From Agrobacterium tumefaciens_K (lineage in GTDB: Bacteria > Pseudomonadota > Alphaproteobacteria > Rhizobiales > Rhizobiaceae), in assembly GCF_031801495.1 (NCBI RefSeq), contig NZ_JAOEGC010000002.1, forward strand, positions 2,046,001-2,110,000: DNA of 64,000 bases, read 5' to 3'. Shown here piece by piece: positions 50,240 through 59,846 of this stretch (within the stretch, counting starts at the first letter, position 1; each line of letters begins with the position of its first letter). The notes beneath the pieces were generated by a model. The model was not told the DNA's origin, ran no database searches, and worked only from the letters and a program-made list of their open reading frames with translations. A program made the translations under genes and the position numbers.

Positions 50240-51289
50240 ATGACCAGAATCACGATTGTCACAGATGCCTGGCACCCGCAGGTCAACGGCGTGGTTCGTT
50301 CCATCGAGAACACCAATCTGGAACTGGCGCGTCTCGGCGTCGATGTTCGTATGGTGACACCGCAGAATTTCCACAGCATCCCCTGCCCGACCTACCCTGA
50401 AATACGCCTCTCCATCGCCGGATACCGGCGGGTGGCAGCGGAGATCGAAAAGAGCCAGCCATCCTTCGTACACATCGCGACAGAGGGGCCGCTGGGCTTC
50501 ATCGCGCGGCGCTGGTGCGTGAAGAACGGCATGCGCTTTTCGACCAGCTACCACACCCGCTTTCCTGAATATGTCGCCGCCCGCTTTCCCATACCCGAAC
50601 GCTGGCTTTATGCATTCGTCCGCTGGTTCCACAACGGGGGAAACACCTGCATGGTGGCAACCCAGAGCCTTGAAACCGAGCTGGAAGCACGCGGCGTCAG
50701 GAACCTCAAGCGCTGGAGCCGCGGCATCGATGCCCACCTGTTCCACCCGCGCGAGAAGACGTCACTGCCTTTCGATCTGCCGCGCCCTATCTTCATGACG
50801 GTCGGCCGCGTGGCCATCGAAAAGAACCTGCCGGAATTTCTCGCCCTTGATCTGCCGGGCTCCAAGGTCGTCGTCGGTGACGGCCCTGCCCGCGCCGAAC
50901 TGCAGGAGAAATATCCGAACGTGCTCTTTACGGGCGTGAAGACCGGCGAAGACCTCGCAAAGGCCTACGCGCAGGCGGATGTCTTCGTTTTCCCGTCGAA
51001 AACAGACACGTTCGGCAACACCATTCTCGAAGCGTTGGCAAGCGGCGTACCGGTCGCCGCCTTCCCCGTCATGGGGCCGATCGACATTCTGGGCGGACAC
51101 CCGCAGGCAGGGGCGCTGGACAACGATCTGCGCAATGCCTGTCTGGCTGCATTGTCCTGCTCACCGCAGGCAGCCGTAGCGCTTTCGAAGACCTACAGCT
51201 GGGAACAGGCGTCCCGGCAGTTTCTCGATAACGTGATACAGGCCGCTGGCAAGAATTTGCCGCGCCTGCCGCAATCGCGTCTGGCCTGA
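50240..51289 (+). CDS. glycosyltransferase family 4 (possible glycolipid synthase)
   Basis: A 349-residue GT-B fold enzyme. The acceptor loop WHPQVNGVVRSIENTN and the donor-binding block FPSKTDTFGNTILEALASGVPVAAF mark GT4. The N-terminal wording matches diacylglycerol- or phosphoinositol-linked mannosyl/glucosyl transferases, such as the Agrobacterium glycolipid synthase made under phosphate starvation; that identity is inferred, not proven. A weak PHO-box-like repeat upstream would agree. Start ATG 50240. Confidence 0.87.
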   Translation: MTRITIVTDAWHPQVNGVVRSIENTNLELARLGVDVRMVTPQNFHSIPCPTYPEIRLSIAGYRRVAAEIEKSQPSFVHIATEGPLGFIARRWCVKNGMRFSTSYHTRFPEYVAARFPIPERWLYAFVRWFHNGGNTCMVATQSLETELEARGVRNLKRWSRGIDAHLFHPREKTSLPFDLPRPIFMTVGRVAIEKNLPEFLALDLPGSKVVVGDGPARAELQEKYPNVLFTGVKTGEDLAKAYAQADVFVFPSKTDTFGNTILEALASGVPVAAFPVMGPIDILGGHPQAGALDNDLRNACLAALSCSPQAAVALSKTYSWEQASRQFLDNVIQAAGKNLPRLPQSRLA

Positions 51290-51456
51290 AATACCGCTAA
51301 GAATATCCGCAATGATCTGGACGAAACGGGGCTTCGGTGTCACAAGGCAGTCAGGACGCGACTGCCGTTAACTTTAGAACGGGGTCGGGCTGCTGATTGA
51401 CGTCAGGCGGCTGCCGCGAGATTACGCTGGCCGTCCTCTGTCCCGATATATAGAGA

Positions 51457-52065
51457 TCACCACACCCCGACGAGCGTATTACCGACCAGCGGAATGGTTC
51501 TGCTCTTGCCGTTGCTGTCGCTGACAGAAATCGAACTCTGCATCTGCTTTGGCGACTTGCGGAACCAGCCCGCGCCGATGGACGCCAGATCGCCGATCAT
51601 GCCCTGCTTGTGCCAGTCCGCAAAACGTCGACCCATCGCTTCCGGCTCTGGTTTGTAGAAGAAATCGCCGGACTGGTTCAGATCGTTGATGGAGCCTGCC
51701 ATCTCCGAGAGCGGCCGCTGGAACATTTTCGATGGCACGGAGAGGTGCCTTGCGCTTTGCGAAAATGCTGGTGCCATGAAATCGATGGCCCAGCCGTCCG
51801 CCTCGACCCAGCAGTGGAAATTCTCGCCAGCACCGGTCACATAACCATCTTCGCGATGATCCCCAAACAGGAGCAACGTGCCACCGAGATTGTAAGCGGC
51901 AAGACCGCCCTTCGGCACAGCCTTGATCTTGTACTGCTGCTGCAGAATGAACGCGCCAAACGTGCTGAAATACATGCAGGCCGTCGCAGGGTCCGTATTC
52001 TCGTTGATGAGCAGGCTGTTGATGACACGGTAAATCCGGTGGTAGTCGCTTTGCTTTATCAACAT
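51457..52065 (-). CDS. DUF2026 family protein
   Basis: A 202-residue soluble protein. ATACMYFSTFGAFILQQQY and ENFHCWVEADGWAIDFMAP suggest the DUF2026 family, which has a cysteine-histidine protease-like look (C near 30, H in FHCW, D in AIDF). A transglutaminase-like fold is possible. No known role. Downstream lies the GT gene, convergent; upstream are clustered hairpins. Confidence 0.8.
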   Translation of the reverse strand: MLIKQSDYHRIYRVINSLLINENTDPATACMYFSTFGAFILQQQYKIKAVPKGGLAAYNLGGTLLLFGDHREDGYVTGAGENFHCWVEADGWAIDFMAPAFSQSARHLSVPSKMFQRPLSEMAGSINDLNQSGDFFYKPEPEAMGRRFADWHKQGMIGDLASIGAGWFRKSPKQMQSSISVSDSNGKSRTIPLVGNTLVGVW

Positions 52066-52176
52066 GGTGTTTTGCCTGTCAGGTTAACAATCGCGCTTCT
52101 TGTCCCAAAAATCGGCATGAGAGACAGCGCCGTTCGCAATTAATACGGTTTTCATACTCAGTCATCCGGGATCCGG

Positions 52177-52255
52177 CGCGACCAAGTCTTTGATCGCGAA
52201 TGGCTCTCCAGCGTCGCAGACACGACGCTACAGGATTCCGGCTCCAGGCCGGAAT
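52177..52255. repeat. cluster of three small palindromes
   Basis: CGCGA/TCGCG (52177-52198), GCGTCG/CGACGC (52211-52228) and ATTCCGGC-TCCAG-GCCGGAAT (52235-52255) follow one another in the gap between DUF2026 and der. They resemble dispersed extragenic palindromes and may also end the der transcript. Confidence 0.6.
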
Positions 52256-52286
52256 GACGGAAAAGCGGTCCAAAACCTTATGAGAA

Positions 52287-53717
52287 TTACCGCTTCTTTT
52301 TCGCCTTGCCTTCGAACGGATTGTCGGAGCCGCGATAATGTACGCGGATCGGCACGCCCGGCATGTCGAAATCCTTGCGCAGGCCGTTTACGAGATAACG
52401 CGTATAACTTTCCGGAATGGCTTCCGGACGCGTGCAGGAGATCATGAAAGCCGGTGGGCGCGCCTTGACCTGCGTCATGTACTTCAAACGCAGACGACGG
52501 CCGGAAACGGCCGGAGGCGGATGCTGCGTCGTCTGCGCATCCAGCCAGCGGTTGAGCCGCGCCGTGGAAATGCGGCGGTTCCAGACCTTGTCCGTATCGA
52601 TGATGTTCTGCATCAGCCTGTCGAGGCCGTAACCCGTTTGGCCGGAAATCGGCACGGCACGGATGCCGCGCGCCTGCGGCAGAAGCCGCTCGGTCTTTTC
52701 ACGCAGATCGGCAAGGTACGCCTGCGGGTCTTCAACCAGATCCCATTTGTTGAAGGCGAGCACAGCAGCCCGTCCTTCGCGAATAACGAGATCGACAAGC
52801 TGCAGATCCTGCTTTTCGAAGGGAATGGTGCTGTCAAAGACGATAACGACAGTTTCGGCAAAACGGATGGAGCGCAGGGAATCCGCAACGGAAAGCTTCT
52901 CGAGCTTTTCCGTGACCTTTGCCTTGCGGCGCATACCGGCCGTATCGAACATCTTGATGGTGCGGCCGCGCCAGTCCCATTCGACGGAGATGCTGTCGCG
53001 GGTGATACCCGCTTCCGGACCGGTCAGAAGGCGGTCTTCGCCGAGGAAACGGTTGATGAGCGTCGACTTGCCCGCATTCGGACGGCCAATGATGGCGACG
53101 CGAAGTGGCTTCGTATCGTCGTAGACCGGCTCTTCATCTTCATCATCCTCGTCTTCCGACTCCGAGCGGGGAATGACGATATTGGTTTCGGCCTCATCCA
53201 CCTCCGGCGGAAAGGCAACATCTTCGCCGATGGCAGCGACAATGGCGTCGCGCAGGTCGAGCATGCCCTGACCGTGTTCGGCGGAAATCGGGCAAGGCTC
53301 TCCAAGGCCCAGCGTATAGGCATCGTAAAAGCCGCCATCCGAACCGCGCGCTTCCGATTTGTTGGCCACCAGAACCACCGGCTTGCCGCGACGGCGCAGC
53401 ATTTCGGCCAGCGTTTCGTCGGCGGGCGTTAAACCGTTCTTGGCATCGACGACGAACAGGCTGAGGTCGGCCTCCTCGATCGCCTCTTCCGTCTGCGCCC
53501 ACATGCGCCCCTGAAGCGTCTCGGGACCGGATTGCTCCAGGCCGGCGGTATCGATGATGGTAAAGCGCAGATCGACAAGCTTCGCCTCGCCGGGACGGCG
53601 GTCACGGGTCACACCCGGCGTGTCGTCCACAAGCGCGAGCTTCTTTCCGACCAGACGGTTGAAAAGCGTGGACTTTCCGACATTGGGACGCCCGACTATG
53701 GCGACGGTGAAGTTCAT
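52287..53717 (-). CDS. der: ribosome biogenesis GTPase Der (EngA)
   Basis: Essential GTPase needed for 50S subunit maturation. The 476-residue protein has two G domains in tandem: GRPNVGKST, DTPGVT and NKSE in the first, GRPNAGKST, DTAGM and NKWD in the second, joined by an acidic linker (SEDEDDEDEEP), and a C-terminal KH-like domain. It follows the YfgM-like gene by 33 bases, as in many alphaproteobacteria. Confidence 0.97.
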   Translation of the reverse strand: MNFTVAIVGRPNVGKSTLFNRLVGKKLALVDDTPGVTRDRRPGEAKLVDLRFTIIDTAGLEQSGPETLQGRMWAQTEEAIEEADLSLFVVDAKNGLTPADETLAEMLRRRGKPVVLVANKSEARGSDGGFYDAYTLGLGEPCPISAEHGQGMLDLRDAIVAAIGEDVAFPPEVDEAETNIVIPRSESEDEDDEDEEPVYDDTKPLRVAIIGRPNAGKSTLINRFLGEDRLLTGPEAGITRDSISVEWDWRGRTIKMFDTAGMRRKAKVTEKLEKLSVADSLRSIRFAETVVIVFDSTIPFEKQDLQLVDLVIREGRAAVLAFNKWDLVEDPQAYLADLREKTERLLPQARGIRAVPISGQTGYGLDRLMQNIIDTDKVWNRRISTARLNRWLDAQTTQHPPPAVSGRRLRLKYMTQVKARPPAFMISCTRPEAIPESYTRYLVNGLRKDFDMPGVPIRVHYRGSDNPFEGKAKKKR

Positions 53718-53750
53718 TGATCGTAGTTCCTTGAAGATGGAAAAGCTCTG

Positions 53751-54422
53751 TTACGAAGCTTTGCCCGAAGCGGTGATGTTGTCGAGCATGATCTGTGCGC
53801 GGTTCGTTACGTTACGCGGTGCCTGCGCATCGGTCACGATCTGATCGAACCATTGTTTTGCCTTGACGAAGTCGCCAGCCTTGTAGGCCGACAGACCAAG
53901 AGCCTCGCGTGCGGAAGCGCGCATGGTCTGGCCTTCGCCGCTGAGAGGCTCCGCCAGTGCAACGACCTGATCGTAGGTTCCGTTGTCGACCAGCAGCCAC
54001 GCGGCGCGTACCTTGGCCGTATCTTGAAATACCTGCGGTGCAGACGTGTCGTTGCCGATATCGGTGAAGGCGGCGATGGCGCCGGCCGCATCGCCCTTCT
54101 GGGCCAGAAGCGTCGCCGAACGGAACTTCGCCAGAACCGGATAGTTGCCGTGACCGGACGTTTCGAGGTCCGCAAAAGCCTTCAGCGCCTCATCCGTCTT
54201 GTTATCGGATGCTAGCTGCAACGCCGCCAGGAATTGATCGCCGGAATTCGAGGCGCGGCTGTTGTTCCAGTATTCATAGATACCGGCACCGGCTGCACCG
54301 AGCACGATAAGAACCGCGGTTCCCACAACCACGATCCCGTAACGGCCCCAGAAGTTGGAGAGCTGTTCCGAACGGATCTGCTCGTTCACTTCGCGGATAA
54401 AGGTATCATTTTCGTTTGCCAT
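53751..54422 (-). CDS. YfgM-like TPR membrane protein
   Basis: A 223-residue protein with a short cytoplasmic tail (FIREVNEQIRSEQLSNFW), one membrane segment (about residues 28-50) and a periplasmic tetratricopeptide-like helical domain. This is the YfgM type, which in E. coli partners with the Sec translocon and periplasmic chaperones. The position upstream of der supports this. Start at 54422; earlier in-frame codons have no site. Confidence 0.88.
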   Translation of the reverse strand: MANENDTFIREVNEQIRSEQLSNFWGRYGIVVVGTAVLIVLGAAGAGIYEYWNNSRASNSGDQFLAALQLASDNKTDEALKAFADLETSGHGNYPVLAKFRSATLLAQKGDAAGAIAAFTDIGNDTSAPQVFQDTAKVRAAWLLVDNGTYDQVVALAEPLSGEGQTMRASAREALGLSAYKAGDFVKAKQWFDQIVTDAQAPRNVTNRAQIMLDNITASGKAS

Positions 54423-54504
54423 CGAATTCTCCGTTATCCACCCGGAAAGGTCGCTGTGACCAACCCGTCGGCGGACATGCCAAGGCGCGCTGGCGGTAGC
54501 CAGC

Positions 54505-54537
54505 AAAAAAGGCCCACCAAGCTATGGTCGGCCTTCT
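54505..54537 (-). terminator. terminator of nnrU
   Basis: On the minus strand AAGGCCGACCA pairs with TGGTGGGCCTT (54525-54535 with 54509-54519) and is followed by six T. It lies 43 bases past the nnrU stop. Confidence 0.8.
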
Positions 54538-54579
54538 AGAGCGTTTTCGCCTTATATGTAAGGGGGAAACGTCGATTTC

Positions 54580-55164
54580 CTACATCGCGAGCGGTTGTAC
54601 GCCGATCAACCATTCGTGCAGCTTGAATATGAACGCGGCCCAGAGCGCAACGCCGCCGATCACGGCGATGATATCGTAACGGCCCGACACGAACGGACGC
54701 ACGACATGCTCCCCTGCCCGCTCCCGCCGCTTGAGCGAAATGCGCAACACAACGCCCCATGCGAGAAATGACGCGAAAAGCAGAACCGACGAGGTTTCAC
54801 CGTTCGCCATAAGATGAGCGAGAGCCCAGATCTTCACCGCCAGAACCAGCGGGTGCTTCGTCTTCGTGGCTATGTGGCCAGCCGGAACAAGGCTGGCGAC
54901 AAGACAGATCATCGACAGCAGCATCAGCGTCAGCGCGATATGGCTCATCCAGATTGGCGGATACCACAGTATGCCGGTTTCCTGCCGTGCCTCGCCGAAC
55001 CCGTAGACCAGGAGAACGATGGCAATAATGCTGACGAGCGAATAGAGCCCCCTGAACGGCCCAAGCCCGATGCGGGCAATCGCGTTGGCGCGAAACTGCG
55101 GCGCAAACACACTGAGCGTATGCGTCAGGAAAAAGAAGATAAGACAGAGTATGAAAAAGAACAT
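54580..55164 (-). CDS. nnrU: NnrU family membrane protein
   Basis: A 194-residue protein with about six membrane segments. FFFLTHTLSVFAPQFRANAI and WYPPIWMSHIALTLMLL are characteristic of NnrU, a methyltransferase-fold membrane protein linked to denitrification and nitrate or nitrite handling. No nir or nor genes are nearby; the pseudoazurin gene is elsewhere in the window. The biochemical role is not established. Confidence 0.88.
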   Translation of the reverse strand: MFFFILCLIFFFLTHTLSVFAPQFRANAIARIGLGPFRGLYSLVSIIAIVLLVYGFGEARQETGILWYPPIWMSHIALTLMLLSMICLVASLVPAGHIATKTKHPLVLAVKIWALAHLMANGETSSVLLFASFLAWGVVLRISLKRRERAGEHVVRPFVSGRYDIIAVIGGVALWAAFIFKLHEWLIGVQPLAM

Positions 55165-55314
55165 GCTGGATATCCCCCTGATGTCCGCAATCGCCGGGGC
55201 CGTGACGGCCTGACAAAAGGAATTAGGCCGATCGGAGCGAAAAAGCCAGATTATTCAAAGCTTCGCCTTATTCCGGCGTCAAAAGGCCACAGTGTTTCAT
55301 GTTCCGGATAGCTG

Positions 55315-56298
55315 ATGTTTGCCCGTTTTGCCGCCCTTTCCCTGTCTTTCTGTATCGCTGCCCCGGCGTTCGCCCAGACGGCGGACAGATCCAAACAGCT
55401 TGTGATCGTCTCCTTCGATGGCGCAGGCGACAATACGCTGTGGGAAAGAAGCCGCGCGACGGCAAAGGAAACCGGCGCGCATTTCACCTATTTCCTCGCC
55501 TGCACGCTGGTGATGGACCGCAAGACCAGCGCCAAAACCTATCAGGCGCCGGGCCAGAAGGCAGGCCGCTCCAATGTCGGTTTCGGCCAGTCCATCGAGG
55601 ATGTCGAGACGCGCCTCAGAAACATCTGGTCCGCTTATCGGGAAGGTCACGAGATCGGCAACCACACCTGCGGCCATTTCGATGGCGGGCAATGGACGAT
55701 GGAGCAGTGGGACGCGGAGTTCACCACTTTCACCAGCACGCTGGAAAACGCATGGCAGATGATCGGCAAGAAGGGCGAGGAACCCGACGGCTGGCGCGAC
55801 ATGGTGAAAAAGATCAACGGCTTTCGCGCGCCCTATCTCTCGCAAAGCCCGGCCTTGACCGCCGCGCAGAAAAAACACGGCTTCGTCTACGATGCCACCA
55901 GCATCAGCAAGGGGCCGGAGTGGCCGGTGGAACGTGAAGGCATCGAACATTTCGGCCTTCCGCTTATCCCCGAAGGTCCGAGCAACCGGCTGATCATTGG
56001 CATGGACTACAATCTGTTCATCCGCCACTCCATCGGCGTCGAGACGCCCGACCGCTCGAAAGAGTTCGAGGAACGCGCCTATGCGGCGTTCCGCAACGCG
56101 TTCGACCGGCAATACAACGGCGAGCGCATTCCCCTGCAGCTCGGCTTCCACTTCGTCAAGATGAACGGCGGCGCATACTGGAACGCTTTCGAGCGGTTGT
56201 TGCGCGAGGTCTGCAAGAAAGAGGATGTCGCCTGCGTCAGTTACGCACGGGCGATGCCGATGATCGAGGCGCGCCAGAAGCACAAGACGGAAGGCTGA
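55315..56298 (+). CDS. polysaccharide deacetylase family protein
   Basis: A 327-residue exported protein: signal peptide (FARFAALSLSFCIAAPAFA-Q), then a NodB homology domain with VSFDGAGDN (first catalytic aspartates) and GHEIGNHTCGHFDG (metal histidines). Catalytic Asp in the usual F-D-D position is D followed by G here, which is a slight change. Probably removes acetyl groups from peptidoglycan or exopolysaccharide. ATG at 55315 starts the signal peptide. Confidence 0.9.
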   Translation: MFARFAALSLSFCIAAPAFAQTADRSKQLVIVSFDGAGDNTLWERSRATAKETGAHFTYFLACTLVMDRKTSAKTYQAPGQKAGRSNVGFGQSIEDVETRLRNIWSAYREGHEIGNHTCGHFDGGQWTMEQWDAEFTTFTSTLENAWQMIGKKGEEPDGWRDMVKKINGFRAPYLSQSPALTAAQKKHGFVYDATSISKGPEWPVEREGIEHFGLPLIPEGPSNRLIIGMDYNLFIRHSIGVETPDRSKEFEERAYAAFRNAFDRQYNGERIPLQLGFHFVKMNGGAYWNAFERLLREVCKKEDVACVSYARAMPMIEARQKHKTEG

Positions 56299-56315
56299 AG
56301 GCCGGACCGACAACA

Positions 56316-56345
56316 AAAAAGGGCGGCTGATTGGCCGCCCTTTTG
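56316..56345. terminator. bidirectional terminator
   Basis: Stem AAAAGGGCGGC with its complement around TGATTG, with A-run and T-run flanks. It lies between the convergent deacetylase and bacA genes and serves both. Confidence 0.9.
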
Positions 56346-56351
56346 TTTTCG

Positions 56352-57662
56352 TTACGGCCGGTTGGCCGCCATTTCACCCTCTTCAGCCTCACGCTGCAGA
56401 TAACGCTCATCGATAGCGGGCAAGGGCTGGTCGTCGATCGCCGCTTCGAAGGCGACCAGACGTTTGCGGATCGACAGAAGCTCGATGATCGTAGACCAGG
56501 AGCTGACGAGATACTGGAAGCTGTCGCTGACCTGACCGAAAGCCGTGGCGATCTGCTGCCATACGCCCATGGTGATCTTCGCGGCGACAATGGTCGGGAT
56601 CAACATGAAGGTCAGGATGATCGCATCGAGCTGGCCGAACGTGTAGCGAGCGACGTTGAAATAGAGATAGTGCCAGTACATGCGGAAATAGTTCTTGCGT
56701 ACATTGGCGAACAGCTCACGCATGGTCGGCGGTTGGGCACGGTCACCATGATCTTCGCCGTAGACCAGTTCCTTGCGGAACGCGGCCTCGACGCGCTGAT
56801 TACGGAACTGCAGACCGGGAAGCTTCATACCGACAACGGCAAGAAGCACCGTACCGAAAACGGACCACAACAAAGCAAGCCAGAACAGCGAATGCGGGAT
56901 CGCGCCGAGGAACGGCAACTCGGTCACATTGGCCGACATCTGGAACAGCAGCGGCAGGAACACAACAAGGGTCATGACCGAGTTGATCAGGACAACGCCG
57001 AGGCCTTCGACGATCGATGCAAAACGCATCGTATCTTCCTGAACACGCTGAGAAGCACCCTCGATGTGGCGAAGCTTGTCCCATTTCGACAGGTAGAAAT
57101 CGTTCATCGCGGTACGCCAGCGGAAAACGTAGTGGCTGGTAAAGAAAGCCGTTGTGACGTTCATCGCCACGCCGACCATGCCGATCTCCAGGAAGCGCAA
57201 CTGAAGTGCATAGAACTGGCTTGCCTCGATCCCCGGCTGCCCCTCCAGCGCGCGCTGGAAAAGATCGAAGAACGGGCCACGCCAATTGTTGATGGCGACG
57301 GAAACCTGAACTGCGAAATAGGCGATGAAGATGATGAATGCCGAACCCCATATCGACCAGTTGGTCCATGGATGATCCTTGGCAATCACTTGCCAGGCCA
57401 CACCGAATATCGCCACGAAAATCGTGAAGTAGAGATAGAACCAGACGTTATCACGGGAAAAGAAATACGCGATACCAAGAGGTGCCGTTTCGCCCGGAGC
57501 CAAGGGTGGCATGCCAAGGGCAGCGCCCAATTGCGGACCGATGCTGTACCACACGGCAATGCACACGATGGTCCACAAAGCCGCCGAGGTAAAAAACAGC
57601 TTCGGTTTGGGAAAGAAGGAATGAAACACGTTTTTAGTCCACGCGCGTTTGAGATCGGCCAT
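56352..57662 (-). CDS. bacA: SbmA/BacA family peptide antibiotic transporter
   Basis: A 436-residue inner-membrane protein with about seven segments. The opening FHSFFPKPKLFFTS and later VFRWRTAMNDFY are very close to Sinorhizobium BacA, which takes up proline-rich peptides, bleomycin and plant defensin-like peptides, and is needed for chronic symbiosis in relatives. ATG at 57662; a GTG at 57629, directly before FHSFFPKPK, gives the exact Sinorhizobium length and is a fair alternative. Neither has a strong ribosome binding site. Confidence 0.93.
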   Translation of the reverse strand: MADLKRAWTKNVFHSFFPKPKLFFTSAALWTIVCIAVWYSIGPQLGAALGMPPLAPGETAPLGIAYFFSRDNVWFYLYFTIFVAIFGVAWQVIAKDHPWTNWSIWGSAFIIFIAYFAVQVSVAINNWRGPFFDLFQRALEGQPGIEASQFYALQLRFLEIGMVGVAMNVTTAFFTSHYVFRWRTAMNDFYLSKWDKLRHIEGASQRVQEDTMRFASIVEGLGVVLINSVMTLVVFLPLLFQMSANVTELPFLGAIPHSLFWLALLWSVFGTVLLAVVGMKLPGLQFRNQRVEAAFRKELVYGEDHGDRAQPPTMRELFANVRKNYFRMYWHYLYFNVARYTFGQLDAIILTFMLIPTIVAAKITMGVWQQIATAFGQVSDSFQYLVSSWSTIIELLSIRKRLVAFEAAIDDQPLPAIDERYLQREAEEGEMAANRP

Positions 57663-57771
57663 TATTGGCGAAGCACTTATTGGCGCGAACCTAGGGCAGA
57701 AATTTGTGCACAGCAATGTCGAAGCGCGTACCTTAACAAGATGTAAGGCATATCGGCCGCGTGAAGGGCTT

Positions 57772-58962
57772 TCAGCGTCCCGCGTCGGCCGCGAGCACAG
57801 GCAACATCAGAAGAATGCTGACGGTCAGAACGCAGGCAGCAAGGATCGAGGGAGCGGTGAAATTTCCGGTTAGCTCGGCGATCCAGCCGGCGGCAAGCGG
57901 ACCGATGATCTGCCCCGTTCCGAAGGCCGCCGTCATGAAGGCGAAGGCGCGTCGGGGACTGCCCGCCGCAAATTCACGCCCGAGCTGCAGCCCGTAGGCC
58001 GTGATGACCATGAAGGTAAGCCCGAGCAACAGGCCACCCGTCAGAACACCTGCGACGGGCGGCAGCATCACCGATCCCAGGACACCCACAGCCTCCACCG
58101 CGAGCACGATCACAAACGCCCGCTTCAACCCCTGCGCCTTCAACACCGGCTTCCACAGAAACAACGAAACAGCCGCAGCGCACCCGGTCACGAACCAGGC
58201 AAGGAACTCCACGAAAGCACCGGCAGACGCCATGCGCGCGATGGCGACGATAAAGGTCGCGGTAATGACGTAGCCGAAGCCGAACAGCCCGTAGGCAAAC
58301 GTGGTCAGAACAAGCGGCCGCTTCCATTGGAGCGGCGGCTCGGCAGCGGCGGAAGCGTGTCGCGGTGGTCCGGCAGGCAGAACACGCCACACGATGGCCA
58401 GCGTTGCGAATGTGAAGATGCCACCGGCAACCCACTCTTCCCGCCAGGAGGCCCCGCTGCCGTGGAAAACAACGCCAATCAGGTAAACCGCAAGCGAGGA
58501 TATCGCGATGCCCGCACCGACGCCGCCAAAATGCAGAGCCTGAATATGGTCTTTACCAGCCTGCATCGCATGACCGATGACGATCTGAGACGTGAAGATC
58601 ATCGTGAAAGCGCTGGCGACACCGGCCAGAAAACGAATGACCGTGAATGCCGTGACACTATCGAACGCAGCCATGGCGAACAGCAGGACACCGGTCGCCA
58701 GCAGACCGGAAAGAGCGACCAGCCGCTCTCGACCCTCTGCCCAGGAATAGGCCGCCAGAATGGCACCCGCCATATAGCCGGTGAAATTACCGGCCGCGAC
58801 GATACCGGCGTCGCTGGCCGATAACGGAATGTCCGACATCATGCCGGGCAGGATGGGCGTGAAGGAAAAGCGGCCGAAGCCCATGGCGGACGCCATCATC
58901 AATGCGCCGCTGAAGCCTAGCGCAACGAGGCGCCCATTCGAAATGTGGTCGGAGGAGGTCAT
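57772..58962 (-). CDS. YbfB/YjiJ family MFS transporter
   Basis: A 396-residue transporter with about twelve membrane segments. MGFGRFSFTPILPGMM near the N-terminus and FGGVGAGIAISS match the YbfB/YjiJ family of unknown substrate. Start at 58962; a longer frame to 59001 lacks a site. It lies between bacA and map, same direction, without obvious coupling. Confidence 0.88.
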   Translation of the reverse strand: MTSSDHISNGRLVALGFSGALMMASAMGFGRFSFTPILPGMMSDIPLSASDAGIVAAGNFTGYMAGAILAAYSWAEGRERLVALSGLLATGVLLFAMAAFDSVTAFTVIRFLAGVASAFTMIFTSQIVIGHAMQAGKDHIQALHFGGVGAGIAISSLAVYLIGVVFHGSGASWREEWVAGGIFTFATLAIVWRVLPAGPPRHASAAAEPPLQWKRPLVLTTFAYGLFGFGYVITATFIVAIARMASAGAFVEFLAWFVTGCAAAVSLFLWKPVLKAQGLKRAFVIVLAVEAVGVLGSVMLPPVAGVLTGGLLLGLTFMVITAYGLQLGREFAAGSPRRAFAFMTAAFGTGQIIGPLAAGWIAELTGNFTAPSILAACVLTVSILLMLPVLAADAGR

Positions 58963-59037
58963 GGCTGGCTTATCGCAGCCGCCTCGCCAACCGACAAACA
59001 AGTTATTTTGATTGCCGCGATGACCGATCCTGATCGA

Positions 59038-59790
59038 TCACTCGACAAGCGTCAGAACGAGCGGGCCGTTTTTCGTCGCTACCACGGTATGTTCGAACTG
59101 AACGGTCGGCGCGCTCGGATCGCTGAACAGCGTCCAGGCATCGTCGTCACCGTCTTCCGCCCAGTAAGCGCCCATGGACAAGAACGGCTCGACAGTGAAC
59201 ACGGCACCTTCCTGCATGATGCGCCGTTCGGCCTTGTCCGGCCACGTTGCCAGCTCTTTCGGTTCCTCGTGCAACGAACGGCCGATGCCATGGCTCGCCA
59301 GATTGGTGATCAGCGTGTAGCGGTTCTTCTTGGCAAAGGCACCGATGGAATTGCCGATATCGGCATAGGGACGCCCGGATTTCACCTGCTGCAATCCGGT
59401 CCACATAGCCCGCTTGCCATCCCGGCAAAGCCGCTCGATTTCCTTCTTGACCGGCGGCACGGCAAAGGATGAGCCGGTATCGCCGAAGAAACCGTTCTTC
59501 ACCGCGGAAACGTCGATGTTGACGAGATCGCCCGCCTTGATGATGCGCGGTCCGGGAATGCCGTGCGCCACTTCTTCGTTCACGCTGATGCAGGTCGCAC
59601 CCGGGAACTGGTAGCAGAATTCCGGCGCGGATTGCGCACCGTTGTCTTCCAGTACCTTGCGGCCGATCGCATCCAGTTCCGCCGTGGTGATGCCGGGTTC
59701 GAGCGCATCGGCCATGGTCTGCATCGCAAGCGCACAGATCCGGCCGACATCCTTCAGCATCGCCAGTTCTTCGTCGGTGGATATGACCAT
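59038..59790 (-). CDS. map: type I methionine aminopeptidase
   Basis: Removes the initiator methionine. The 250-residue enzyme has all five metal ligands of the family: two aspartates in NIDVSAVKNGFFGD, H in SHGIGRSLHEEP, E in FTVEPF and E in QFEHTVV. It may be the second copy of Map usually found in rhizobia. It lies 57 bases after the LLM flavin enzyme gene in the same direction. Confidence 0.95.
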   Translation of the reverse strand: MVISTDEELAMLKDVGRICALAMQTMADALEPGITTAELDAIGRKVLEDNGAQSAPEFCYQFPGATCISVNEEVAHGIPGPRIIKAGDLVNIDVSAVKNGFFGDTGSSFAVPPVKKEIERLCRDGKRAMWTGLQQVKSGRPYADIGNSIGAFAKKNRYTLITNLASHGIGRSLHEEPKELATWPDKAERRIMQEGAVFTVEPFLSMGAYWAEDGDDDAWTLFSDPSAPTVQFEHTVVATKNGPLVLTLVE

Positions 59791-59846
59791 TCTTTCGTCC
59801 GTATTCTTGAGGCGGCGCTTTCCGAAAACGCCGCCATTCTCGTCAA

